Shown here: positions 34,251 to 48,000 of the stretch, in pieces
How positions within the stretch are numbered: the stretch's first letter is position 1
How the letters are laid out: the number at the start of each line of letters is the position of its first letter
Program-made: the position numbers and the translations under genes
NCBI RefSeq assembly: GCF_003073045.1
Contig: NC_037594.1
Span: 27,516,737 to 27,580,736 of the forward strand
Source: Pomacea canaliculata
Taxonomy: Eukaryota; Mollusca; Gastropoda; Architaenioglossa; Ampullariidae
DNA: 64,000 nt
Reading direction: 5' to 3'
Notes under the pieces: model-generated
What the model was told of the DNA's origin: nothing
The model's database searches: none
What the model saw: the letters and a program-made list of their open reading frames with translations, nothing else

Positions 34251-37200
34251 GAGAATGTGATAACAGAAGGTCGCGCTTGTGTAGCTATGTGCAAACATGT
34301 TGATCATCTGATTTTCCATTGCTGGAAGACGAACAGCGAAGACAATGTAAAAGACCAAGGTGAGCAGAAGACAGTGTTTTTGACGTTAAAAGTAAAGAGA
34401 AAGAAGACAGAAACATCGGGCAAGAGGAAGCTACAAGTATTGGTAGGAAGCTGTAATTCTGTATTCTGGACCACAGATGTTTGTCGAAAACATGACCATA
34501 GAAAACAACGATGATCTCGTATTATGCGTCAGTGGTGGGGTTTAAGTTGCTGTTGTTGTTGTTGCTCTGGTGGGGATGGTGACGGCGGCGACAAATTGAA
34601 CAAATGAATAAGAAGGAAAGAAGACTAGAACAATAATAAACCTAAAAAAGAGAAAAAAAAAGCACAAAAAAAAAATACAGCAAATGCAGGAGATCCGAGA
34701 ATAAAAAGTTCATAATAACTGTGAAAGTCATTTTTCAAGACGAGGGATAGAGTTCTTGAACGTTATTCTCTGCTGTTCTACACAGACACAGTGTGCACTA
34801 CATTGTCACAGGGCAGTCGATACATTCTACATGACCAAAGGTAGTTAGCATTCAGCTGACCCCATTCTTCTTCAAAACAACGGCGGTCCGTACCCAGAAC
34901 ATTCTACAACTGAGACCTTTTGTTCACTAGTCTTGAAAGTATTCCTCAGCTGGCTTGAACACTGGACTGCTAGAGTTACAGTATCTATCAGAACGAGGTT
35001 AAAACTACCAGAGCTGACATTTTCCGTTACATTCTATATATAACATATGAACATACAATTCACGTAGTGTGACAATAACAATACGTGGGCCTCAAATATA
35101 AACACACCGCTGTAAAGATCACGGTGATTCCTACATAGATATCGCATGGCGATAAGAGTTTAGCCGCTGTGTCACGGAGACTTGATCTTGCTACGGCTTG
35201 TTCATGCTAACAACAACAATAGGTTCTTGTCTCGCAGTAAGTTAACGGTCGATTGCTCTTCTTTTTATTGTTTTCTTTTCGCAGCGACTACTCGGAGTTC
35301 TCTTCGCTACAATCCGTCGCTCCCTTCCACGCACGCATACACACTCGCACGATCGAACGCACATGACTTATCTGTAGTAGAGAAGATATACTGCAGCACG
35401 TGAATAAAAGTGCTGACATTTGGCAACAGGTGTGGAAATGACTTACATGACTTATGCCTTCGCCACTAAGCATGTCTTTAAGACACTCTTTCTTCCTCAC
35501 TCCCACTGTTCATAAGGTCAAGAACAAAAAAATACTTAGCAAAGTAAACGTTTGCAAATAACTGAGCTATTATTGTCATTGGAGCACCCACCCACCTTCC
35601 GCACCTGCTCACCTTGCAAACCTGCCCGCCCCTTCCCCGAAATAAACACACGCCTGTAAATAATATTTTCGACAATGGGTGATTAATAATAAGCAAGTAT
35701 TAATAAAGATATTTAAATAAGGGTTGTTCAATGTTGTCTAAAATTACACGTTTCACGACAGACAATAAAAACATGTTTTGTTTTATATGTATATCAATTC
35801 TGTTATGTATAATATTTTCAGAGAAATGAGCTCACCTGTTTATTCCAGAAATTCTTTCAAGTAGTTTTCTTTTGGTTGTCATGACACAACGGACAAGCGA
35901 AAACAGCTGCACTGGTTGGTCTGATGGTCAGAACAAAACAACAGATAGCATCAGTTTATTTAAGCAAACAGCTTTTGATGTTGTATAGCAATGATTTAAA
36001 ATTCTATGCCAATCTAAGTTGTCTCCAATCGCGTAAGATTATAAGCTGCACAAAACTGAAGCCCTCACTGTAAGGCTGCTTTCAAGTGTTCATTAGAGGA
36101 ACTGTACGTAGGATGGCCAAGCGAGCGTTTGTGTTGAACAAACGAGCAAAATACATCCTTCAAACAAGCGCAGATGCTGTATTTTTACCTGTAACCTTTG
36201 GCGCGAGAGAGTCTCTGCTACATTTAGCTCCACGCTGTGGGCGCTCAGCTACCGGGTCTACTTAATTAAGATCGTGACTAACTTCTAGGAAGAAAAACAC
36301 TGTCCCTTTCTAAAACTTTTATAAATAACCTTTTCCAAACCTTTTATAATAGATCGCGTGATCCTATTGATAGAAAAACAATCCACGTCTAATTTAGATG
36401 GTTTCTGAAATAATTCCTCTGAGCACTATAGTAGCATTTAGCTGTGAGGCTTTGGGGTTTTCGGCCACTCCCAACTCAAAATGCAGGCAGTTTGGAGGCC
36501 AGGCACGGACTATGCAGGTAATTACTAAAAGCTTTTTCTTTCAGACTTTCAATCATTGAAACTTCCGAAAAAAGCAATTGTGGAGAGTCTTTTTTTGCTG
36601 AGAGTTTGATGGTTATGTCCACTGTCCACAGAAGTTACGAAACCCCTACGACGAGAATGTGTTATCGACCTCCCACTGACCCCGACCGCAAAGTTTGGTC
36701 AGCCTGAGGCTTGCCGAACAGTAAGACTTAAATAGGCTGCGAGCCTTACAATGCTACCTGTTGTGCGGCGGACCGCCTACACCGACAGATCGCACGAACT
36801 GCTGGCAGACGATTTTTCCCAGTCAACCACTAAAACGAGGCATGCTACTACAAAGCTTCCGGTTTAGTCACATTCTTTGTTTAGGCTCGCCGAGAGTAAC
36901 TGCGGAGAACTTCGCAAGAGGCTAAACGTTGGTCTTGCCAGACAGAAAGCAATCAACATGTGCACCTACCCATGGTGCACGTCTGGGGAGAGAGAGAGAG
37001 AAAAAAAAAAGACAGAGGTACTCCAGAAGTGAGAAATCTGAGGAGCGATAAAAAAAAAAAAAAAAAAAAAATGCAACAGCTTGTGTGGTGCCGTGGAGGA
37101 TGATACATAATTTGAGCAGATAGATCAACACAGAGATAAAAAGAGAGAAAGAGCTTCTAAAATAAAATTAAACTTCCAGAAACGATGTGGTCCTTTAGTA

Positions 37201-39656
37201 GCAAGTAAACAATCATTACAGTTCTTGAATTAATATTTCTTTCATTCATTCATCTTTTGTGTAATATTTATCCTCTAGAGTGCACTGTTCTCTGACTTGG
37301 CCAATTAAGACATCAAATGAAGCCAAGTCGTTAATTTTTACTTTTTTTCTTCTTGACATATTTTTAATGCTTTAATGTTATTTTCACTACCACTTTCGCA
37401 TTCCGATAGCTCTTTCGTCACATTCTACGTACATTATAATTATACGTACGTATATGTAAACCAGAACCTGTTTTGTTGATGACCTCATATTTTTCCCTAT
37501 CATAAAAGCAGCACGAATCATCCCAAAGGTAAATAAGTTGTTATTCTGAATGAAACGCGTTGACGTGTTTGTGTGCGCCTGGTAAATCCATTCGTTGTTA
37601 TGTTACGCACATGCTACTAGTTAGATATATCGTTCTTCTTACTGACCCCGCCCCCTTTCCTTTGAAGCAGCGACTCAGGAAAAGAACTTTCCGGTTGCCC
37701 TGCTCCTTGCAGCCTTTCACCTCCCTGTCACGTCATGTTTTGTTTTCCGACCAACCTCAATTAAGCAGGAAACAAGTCTCATCAGCATTCTCGCACATTT
37801 CTCCAACTTCACGTCCGTGTCTGATGTCTCGCACAGACTGTCCAGATGCACGTGACTGCGACCTCTGGGGCAAAGGTTAGGGACAAAAACACTTCCGTTT
37901 TGAGACTTACAAGTGTGCCTGATGTTGCAAAATACACCAAAAGTAACGGGCCTTTTAATTTTCAAACGCATGGCTAGCTCTTTCGGATAATTAACCATGG
38001 CTCTCGTGGGTACGGGAACGCTAAGACACTTTACTCTGTACGTCACGTAAGCGAAAGGGTTAAAATAAATGTAACATTGTGAGCACTCTGCGTTATCGTC
38101 TGTCATACGGTAAAGGAAGCGAGCAATTGACTGAAGTGTTCTCACGCTGCACTTCTTTTTGTCGAATCCCCTCCCATTTTCCTAACCATGCGTTTCCTGT
38201 TCATGTCCGCACTTGCAAGAGCATACTGTCAAACTAGGCCTTAACTGGTTATGGTATTCATTCCCGTAACAATGCATAGCCAATTACTGTGTTGGGACGA
38301 TCTTGTACTTCATGCTTGCTATATCCATTAGACTGTATAAATCAAATGCAGGAGACGGATTTAGGCAGTAGCGACTCCTAGCACACACTTCTCAAGTGTT
38401 ATCATGTGATGTGTTTGAGTGATCGAGCTTGAAGAGAGACACCTGCTTGTTAAGGGATCCCTCCCAGGTATGCAACTATACTCCTCCCTTTAGTAGGGCG
38501 GTCACACACTTTGATTGTACCAACGGAGTGTGAACCTGTTTCTCGGAATCATCGCGAATCTACTGCCAAGAAGTGATATCTTCTGACGGGAAAATAAACT
38601 TTAGTCAAGAACCTTTCATTACTAAATGAAAATAACGACCATTATTAAATGTAGCACAATTAGAGCGTAAAGATAAAAAGTTAATTGTTCGTAGATATAC
38701 ACAGCTTCATATTCACAAAAATACCGTGATCTACATGGCCTATAGACAAGAAATGGAGGAGGATTTACGAATATCTCGTTGGGTGCACCAAAAGACGTAT
38801 GTAGGGACAAACACCATAAAAAAGAGGCAAAGAAGGAGCCCGTGGTCTAGTTCATTTAGTGCCCCGCAGCTGTAACTGTAAACTGTAGGGGAGAAGCAGT
38901 CCAGGCGTGTATCCAGGTGGTTTATAATTATATTACAGAAGGTAGGTGGTGGGTAACGATTGTTAATGGATCGTTCGCAACCACGTGAAGCACACCTTAG
39001 CAACGAGTCTTAAACTCTGTCTGCCATCTTGCTACGCTGGATATGAGGATTTATAGGTATCGTTTTCAATTACAAAAGTGAATATAAAAATTAAATAACT
39101 TTATTAAGCCCATTACATATTAAAATATTAGTGGGATGCAAAATTTCTCAATAATGATTTGGTAAATCGACGACCAAAGATATTTGGATCAAACATTAAA
39201 CTTTGTTTCTATGTTACTTTGCACACCATCCAAACGGTTTTAAACTTAACATGTAAAAGAACTGTCAAGTAAAAACAACTTGTAGATGTGTTCCTTTAAG
39301 GATATAATAGTGATCCTTTTCTCTTTCCGCTAAAAATAAAACTCCATTTCTGGAACTTCTAATAAAATGGTGAGATAATACAAGAGAAATTGCTGTTAGT
39401 ATTTTTCTTTTGCAAAAGAATATACGATAAAAAATTTTACATTCCATCTATTAGAAAACCTGACCTGACCATTGGAGACAAAGTTTACTATGACTATAGA
39501 GGAGAGAAATTTGCAGGCAAAGCATTGGCCTCGAATTATCTATACGCAGTTTTCCTTGCAGCTTATACACATAGACACACAGGAGCGCGCTCGCCGCGCA
39601 CACACAAAACATGCCAACATCATTAAGCATCATCCTCTGCGAGAAAAAAAAAAGAA

Positions 39657-39960
39657 AAGAAAAAAGAAAAAACAGGTTATGACGCTGTACAATGTATTTA
39701 AAGAAAGGGTCCGATGGAGACAGCGGGCTTTGCTCAGCAATCGCTGCCCCCGCGATGCCAGTCCAGTCTGTATTAGCTGTGGGGCGTGTCTATTGACACT
39801 ACAGCATGTGAAGAGCTGTGCAGACGGTCATAGTTACAGAGTTCTTCAAAGCAGGCTCCCCAGCAGTCTGCGTCATCAGAAACACCGAGAAAGGGGTGCT
39901 GCATGTCTTGGCCATTGTCTTCCCGCGGTCTGCTTATCATTCGACAAGAAAACTGTAATT
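39657..39960 (+). mobile_element. Possible LINE C-terminal fragment
   Basis: The frame contains RQRALLSNRCPRDASPVC and ISCGACLLTLQHVKSC, a C-x2-C...H-x4-C arrangement like the zinc-knuckle (C-x2-C...TVEHIL-x-C) near the end of many non-LTR retrotransposon proteins. No other domain survives around it. It may be coincidence. Confidence 0.35.
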
Positions 39961-42035
39961 CTTTATAATCACTGAGCGCCCACTCGAGCTCCTGAGCTGT
40001 TCGTCACCACGAAGATGGGGATACCTTTTTTTCACAGTGCCTTCGACTCCAAATCTGGCGGGTAGCTCGCAGTTCCACAAAAAGTATGCTGCTAATTCTC
40101 ACTCGGCGATTGTCTTGCGCTAAAGGATCGGAGGATTTCCAAAAATTTGTTGAGAAAGTAAAGCTTCCGTGGGTCCCCTGCCTTAGGTTATAATCGACAT
40201 CGTGTTGTCTGGCTGAGTGGATAATGGGATTTAGGTATGGTATGATGGTGAAATCAATCAACCTACCGCCTGGGTGTTTTATGAATGGGTTGGAGTGTGT
40301 TAGTTATGTCATGAGAGCATACAAACTCTTTAAAAAACCCGCACAATTCTGAAACCACCCATCTCGTCTAGCTTTCAATCAATAAACTGGCATTGACGAA
40401 TCATGTCTTGGTCTTAGTCTTGCCCCTTTCCCCGTTCTCCATTCATTCATCCCTTGGCCAGCTACGATGATCCATTAATTGATACCAGTCGCGGGAGGAA
40501 CAACTGCAAGGACGCAGCGGCTGACAAGGTTTACTTAGGCTTATCATGAACGGTGGTATGCAAGTCGTGTGTAGTATGATGTCCTTTTTTTGTGGTATCC
40601 AGGCAATTTCCTTATTTGGTCTGCCCCTGCTTTCTGGTACCGTGAGGGTCAGTCTTACACGGGGAGTCTATAAGCACCTTATTCCTAATCATCCAAACAT
40701 GGGACACTGTATGTAACACCTGTTGGTAGGTCCGGCCGTCGGGGGAATGGCATTAAGATCGATGATGATTGGAAAGACTGAATCGCAAGGGTGCACAAGC
40801 ACAGACTGATAGATACCCTGATCCTCCCGTGAAATTAGACTATTGAAAACAAAAGTGAATAACTGCTCTAGCAATTACAGTAAATTACATCAACATAAGC
40901 ATTGAAGACTATCTCAATGGCCCGGATATAAGCGCATCGATAAAAGGATTTTATAACCAAAAGTGTTCTTTGGGATGCACTTCATCTTTTAGTAATACTT
41001 CAGTCATGAATGGTTTTGCCCAGTTCCCTAATGCTATTGAAAACCTTAAATGTAGAGATCATTAGTCTTAGTTTTATTAACAATCGCCCATACCTGAAAC
41101 AAGTCCTGTGTTCTTCCAACTGAAGCGAAAATCCTTAAGTTTCTTCAACTGGAGTCCTACAAAACGTCTTCAGAAAGATAGACACGTATACTGGCTGTGT
41201 TGAACATGTTTTCGTAGTTGAGCGTTGTTATTTTGTTACGAATTCAATTTTCTGGCCAGCGACGTTAATGTTGAGCTGACCCACACTCATCTGCCGGACA
41301 GCTGTGATCTAGCCCGCTAGATCTAACTATAGTTCTAGATCTTTCCAGCAGTTGAGCGGATGTGCATGGCTGACATCAGTCTCGCAGCCCAGAATGTTCG
41401 GAGCGAATGGATGAAAGATAAATGTTTTTAAAACTTTTCGTCAGATATTACACAAGCACACACATAAGTGCAGAGAGAGAGAGAGCACAGAAATCTTAGA
41501 AGGAATAATCACGAACCACATTCCCGTCAGTGGAATAATCATCAAGAGAGTGCACGTGTCGCTCTTAACTAGCGTGCAAGTCTGCTAATCGTGTGCTCGA
41601 TCGTCGCATGTACAAATTGTAAGGATTATCTGGATTCAGTTTGATAAAGAAATTGGCACCGTAGATCCAAGGACCCACGAGTCATTAACAACATAAACGC
41701 GTGGGTCTTATGCATTAACTCTTTCTCCATCTTTCTACTGCAGCGTTTGTATTCTCTGCTGGACTGAGTTTTACTTTATGGTTCACCGTTTTTGCAGTTC
41801 GTTTCGTCTCATTATCTTTCCTTGAAATTTTTATTTTCCTACTAAATCCTATTTTTATGCAGCACAGTCCCTTATGCCAAAGTGTCTGAAATGATAAATG
41901 ATCGCGGGGTTTTTGTGTGCTAATGGTCTATCAAAACTGATACGCGGTGAAAGATGTCAACAGTCACCAATGACACACACACGGCAAGAGCACGCTCCCA
42001 CATATAGAAATAAAGCAAGCCACAACATTCTGCTT

Positions 42036-45000
42036 TTATGTATTTATTCGAAGCATGGCCAAATAATCTGACCTCAGTGTTTCCCATGAAAACCTCTCAA
42101 GATCGATCTGAAATGAAATCCATACACTCATAGGTGAACTTAAACGATACTATAAATACTTAGAATTATTGGTATAAATAATATTTCACTTTCTGTTGTT
42201 ATCGTACAATGCACCATAATATGTAGTTTGTAGGTTGTACTAGTACTAGAAGCTAAAAATATATATATATTCAAATACTACACAACTATACGCTGCATGT
42301 GTGATTCTTAAAGCTGCGAAATGCGACCATACACTGGCTTTCCATCTATGCCACATTCCTTACAAACTGTGTTTTGTTTTAGTTTCTTTGCAGGTTCCTG
42401 CCCTGCCATTTTCTAAGTACTTCTCTTTCCCTAAATCCCTCCTCGACAACTCTTCTCTTCATCCGGCGATCATAATTATGCTATCCATGACGCCAGACAA
42501 CCAAATTAAATATAGTCATAGGATTTTTTAGAATCCTTTAAATATGAACTAAAAACATGTCTTCCATGACCATTACTCATAAAAAAGTCCACTTAATCCT
42601 AGCACACTTTCTAACTATTCCTCTTACTTTTTTTTTACCGATTCCTCTTTGCATCTTTTATGTCTGTCTTTTATTACTTGTCAGTACTGTTATTTTTCCT
42701 TTTGTTCTTTCTTTGCTATGTCTTATGTCTCAAGTGCTGAGAGCATGCACTTTATAAATTATGCATTATTATTATAAGCAGTGTGAACAAAGATTACCTT
42801 GAAATTAATTACAGGATTACAAAATGAATCTGAAAGTAATCTGTATCAGTTGACTAATTCCATATTTATAAAAAGACTCATTTTCATGTTAAATTAAAAA
42901 AGTTTAAGTAGTAACTGTATTCTATAAACATTAAATCATAGACTTTATCGATATTATACAGATTCCTAGCTCTCAAATAAAATACCCTCTAAAACGAAAA
43001 AAATTATTCAAATTTAAAATGTTAGAGAACAGTCCCACCTCAAGAACTTTCAAACGGGCCACATGTGGATGACGACTAAAAGAACGCAAGCGTTTGTACA
43101 GCTGGTTAGCTGTGGAATAGAGGTAGCAATCTGCAGACAGAGAAGAATTCAAAAATAGCAAAAAATTTGTCACAATTATTGATGATAATGGTAACAACAA
43201 TGGTTGCTGCTATCAGCCTCTACCTCAGCGGTTCTCAACCTTTTACATGTGGCGACCCCCCTGACGAACACCGGTACGTCCGCGACCCCCTTAGCCAGCT
43301 AGGTCGGTGGAAGAGCGGGGGGGGGGGGGGGCCTTAGCTAACCTCGAACGCAGCGTCGAGGAAATCAACAACGGAAGAACAAAGTTCGTATCTGCAAGAA
43401 GTATAACTGTTAATGAAATTTTACTAAAGCAAATTCTGTGGTGCTAATAAATATTATTTTATTGGACACTCACTTTGATTAATGAGAAGGTTGAGCCTGC
43501 TTGCTGTTGCATAAAGAAGCGAACCTGTGTGCGATGTTCGTACCCACTGCTATTCGCAGCTCAGCCTCTGCGTCCACACGATTTCTGTATTTCGACTTCA
43601 GTGCTGCCAATGCTGAAAATCCTTGCTCACACATATATGAAGTTGAAAATGGCAGAAGAACTTTCATTGCTTTCTCGGAAAGGAGAGGATATTCACCGTT
43701 GATGCTAATCCAGAATGTTGGCACTGGTGTTGTTTGGAAAACCATTTTCAGGGATTGGTCACTCGAAAGGTCGATGAGCTGCTCTTCTTCTTGCGTGGAC
43801 AACCCGCTTGTGCTAGGATCAGCCAGAAATGGATTACGAATCCAATCGTATTTAGTCACATCAGTTTCAGCGAAGTAATGCTGAAACCTTTCTTGCAGTC
43901 CGTTTAGATGGGCAATAATTACATTCTTCACCTGATCAAGATTCAAGTTAACGTCAGCCTTGCACTTACACAAGCACGGAAACATATCAAAAATATTTTC
44001 TTGGAGTATCTTCTGCGTCCACAACGAAATGTTTCGGACGAAAGCATTCATCTTGTCAGTTGTTTGTAATATGGTGGTGTCCTTCCCTTGTCTGGTCATG
44101 GCCTTCTGTCAGGGACCTATAGAGTACTAGGACTGAGCACGTGCGAATGAAAGGGTGTGAATGATGGACGTTTCCTGAATGCGTGCCTTTTAGATGTTTT
44201 AAAAAAAAAAGAGAGGTGTGACTGGAGAGGGAGAGGGGAGTCAGCGATGAGAGATTGGGGAAGAGAGAGGGCAAAAGGTGAGAGGAGGGAGATTGGAGGC
44301 TTAATTGTTGAGAGGGGGATTGTGTTTTGAGTTTTGGAAGTGAGAAGTCACTGCATTGCCGAGACAGTGTACTTGAATAGGGAGAAGAGATTTGGAGTTT
44401 GATCGCCCTCACCACTCGGTTACACAATGTAAACTAATTTCACTAATACCAGTATAAGAAACTTTTTAAAAAAATGACCACCTTCGCGACCCCCTTGTAG
44501 GCACGTCGCGACCCCCCAGGGGGTCGCGACCCACAGGTTGAGAACCGCTGCTCTACCTATTTATTTAGTGTGGAAACCATGATAAGATGCTCGTATAACT
44601 GAATGTTGTTTTAATACAGATGTATCCCAGCTAAGCCAGTGACAAAGTACTTGTTAATAATTTTTGTTATTGTACAAAAACATTTAAAAGTAGCTGTGAG
44701 GCAGTAGCCTCTATTTTGGGTCCACAGCTCAGGTGTACAGTAACAGCTGAACTAAGATTATCAACATGCAATCCCAACGTAAGGTAGAAATCACTAAATC
44801 ATTCTAGTTTAAAAAGCTTTTTCAAAGACTTGACCGCATGATATGGCCTTCCTTCTGGACCATTCTCAAGCCCAGACCACAATAAGCGATTCTGCAATAT
44901 CCTGCAAATCCCCCATGCATCCAAACAAAAATCTCATGAGTGGCAAGGTATCTTTTGCTGCAATGCAAGCAAATAAGTCTATCCAAGAGTGACATCATCT

Positions 45001-48000
45001 GAACTCTTATCATAAATAATACCATAAAAGAATACAAAAGCTGTTCATACCTGGGTAGATTTCTGGATACACTAGTGACCTTGGGCAGAGAGGATAGCAG
45101 CCAAGATAGACTGCTTCAAGCCTTGTTAGAAAAATTATAAAGTGAATACTTATTAAAATTCAAATATTGATATTACATATAGGTAAATACGCAAGAAGAA
45201 ATTGGAAAACAGAACTTATAAAGATGAAGTAATGTATGTCTTGAAAGTATATGATCTTAGCATACTTTGATGACAATGCAGTTAATTACCAAGACAGTCG
45301 TACTGTTTCCTCTCCCCTTCGTTAAATAATGGCATTAAGAAGCGATTAAAAAAGTGTCTGCTCTTCAGTGGTCACAAATGTGACCATACGTGCTAGAGAA
45401 CTTTCTTGGAACTATGTATAAACAGAAAATCCCATTTGTATAGCAACATACAAATGAAAAAAGGAAAACAAATTTTATTACACCTTACAGCTGTATGACA
45501 CTTACATGGCAACACCAAAAAACTCATGTTTTGATGTTGAAACAACAATGTCAGCTTCTTGTAAAATCTTGAAGTAATCTGATTTTTGAGTTTGAAATCC
45601 CCAGTGCTTGATATGGTCTTTTAGAAGAACTTTTGCCTCTTCAAAGATCTCTATATAAATGCAGAGTTAAAATTTTTTTTAAAAAACACGAAAATGAAAA
45701 TGCAAAAAGTGAACCAAAAAATCTCAATAAGCACATCCAAAAATTAAATTAGCCTTGTACTCTGTACAAAATGGTAACCATAAAGTAATATGATAAAATG
45801 AATATTAAATACTTAGCTTCATTATTTTGTAATTGATTTTGTATTCTTATATCCTTGCTCTGATAAGAGGCTTACTATAGATGTATGACACTCATTATAA
45901 CGAACATCTGACTATTCAGCTGTTGTTTTCTTTTTTCAATAAAGCTTAAAGATACAGTGTGATAAGTCTAAGCCAATAAACAAACATTCTGGATTAAACA
46001 TGCCCTAAAGAAAATTGGACATATTTTGGACAACCACTCTGATAAGAGACATACTAACTATTCAAACTGATATTCTTTCTTTAAAAGACCAGTTTAAGTA
46101 GTCAGTCCTCTTGACAATTCCTGCAGCTCATATAAAACAACATGCATCACAGAGTAATATTTATTTCTCACCTGGAATGTCTGTAAATGCTTCACCCACA
46201 ACAGACAAGGTAAATTGAAGTTTTTCATCATGCATCTTAAAAAGGACTTGAAAAAATGTCTGTGGATCCTTGTCATGTTCCCTGAATGAAAACATGTGCC
46301 ATATATGTGCAAGAGCTCTAATTAGGTCATCTTTCTACGACAATTTCTTCTGATTTTATGCATAATATAATGATAATATTTTCTGTTTCAAAACAGCAGC
46401 CAAACTTGTTGGTTATTTAAATAAGCAAGCTTTTAATAAAATTTATTTGGGGTTGTCTCTGGGCAGGAAAACCATTTGTGACAGAAAAAAATACTGTAAA
46501 TTTTGGACTATAAGCTGAGACTTTTCCCTCCAATTTTAAACATTGTGGCTTAAACAGCAATGGGACTTGTTTATGGATTTTTCAGATTTTGATTAATTTT
46601 TCAATGTCCTCTATATTAAAGTGTTAACTGTTCACATTTTTAAATCAAAGCTGCAAACAACTTATGTTAAATAAGAAAACAAGTGAAATGAAAGAAAAAT
46701 ACTCAGTTTTCACCATCTGTGAGGCCAAACAATATGCAAACACTTGAAATTCTGTCTATCTCCTCCAGTTTCTGTCGGTATACAAAAATCTGAATCATCC
46801 CTCCCTTGTTTTCCTACAGCAGCAAAGTTGAGCTTTTTGTTGTCTGGCTCTGTTTCAGTGGTTGGCAAGCTCTTCTGACAGCTAAGCAAGATCACTTTAG
46901 AGTCCATACAAACAGGAATATTCTGTGAATATTCTGACTGTGGCAGGTCTTCAGTGACCGATGCATCACTGCTTGTCTTGTGATGGTCACTTCCTTTAGT
47001 TTCATTTTGAAACTGCTCAATTTTTTCATAATGCATGGGAAAGTACAATACTCGACATTTTGGCCGAATGTCATCTTCAAGATCTTTTGGTCTGTAATCT
47101 GGCATCAGTTTGAAAAATTTCTTGATAGAGCAGAGAAAGGACTCCATGTTGTATTTAGAGTTGAACAGAATAGCGTCTGCAACAAGACTAAGAATAAAGA
47201 GAATATTACATCAGATAAAAGTATTTTTGGAAGAATAAATAATCTAATATCTTAAGATCTTGACTTGAATTAATTCTCCAGTTCCTTTCTACATACCTTT
47301 CTCTTTTACAAGACCCATACATGTAAGGCTTTTGGTCACTGTAATTATATAGATGGTCTAAATATAATAATTTACAACGATGAATTATCTCTTTCAACCC
47401 TTTTAAGATACCTGAACCTCACACATGCTTTCAAAACTCATGCATACACCCTCATACTCATCAGGTGTACACATGCATATAAATTTGAATATGACATTGT
47501 GTTAATACATCATGCCCTAGCCTTGTCATTTTATGATGTGATAACACTATATGCTCACCAAGACATGACTTGGTTGTAACCATACTGAAAATCTCTTTCC
47601 TGCTGTTTGCGCACAGGATATTGAAGTTGGTTTTCATGAAAATAAATCACTTTGTGGAGGCCTGCTAGGTCTGGCCTCAATGCAGTAAGTTCGGCAAGAT
47701 TTAGCACAGAACTGGCAAATAATACTCTGGAAATGTATTTTTAAAAAAGAGCTCATTTGAATTAATGCTTTAGCAACATCATGAAATGAGCACTTCAGGC
47801 TTGTTATGGTCAGGAAAAAAGAAACTTCAGGAATATCTTCAAGCACAATTTACTCATAATTATATTTTAACCAATTCATTTCATGTCTTGTTTCAAGAAT
47901 TTAATATATAACCATGATTAACATATTGTCTTGGATGCGCAACAGAATTAATCTGTAACGAATCGTGACTTATGACTTCTTTTTCTTGCATTATAGTGAT

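Larger units (their letters stand above)
27413..42035. other. Gene-poor stretch, 14.6 kb
   Basis: No gene on either strand could be supported. Frames of 60-140 codons occur (for example 37717-38145 minus and 32874-33080 minus) without recognisable domains or convincing splice context. The stretch holds A/T homopolymers (about 31175, 37050) and a degraded LINE-like piece near 39700. Non-coding first exons or enhancers of the gene at 25447-27331 could lie here; nothing in the sequence proves it. Confidence 0.45.

Noticed and set aside
36473-36513. Possible first exon MQAVWRPGTDYAG ending at a donor-like CAG|GTAATT
   Set aside because: No partner exon on the plus strand was found before 42 kb.
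36936-36985. Small inverted repeat GTGCACC/GGTGCAC next to a GA run
   Set aside because: Too short, and with no flanking duplication or repeat family to support a mobile element or regulatory hairpin.
37717-38145. 142-codon minus-strand frame
   Set aside because: It begins with GTG, has no recognisable motif and no supporting splice sites. A frame of this length can occur by chance in a 64-kb window.
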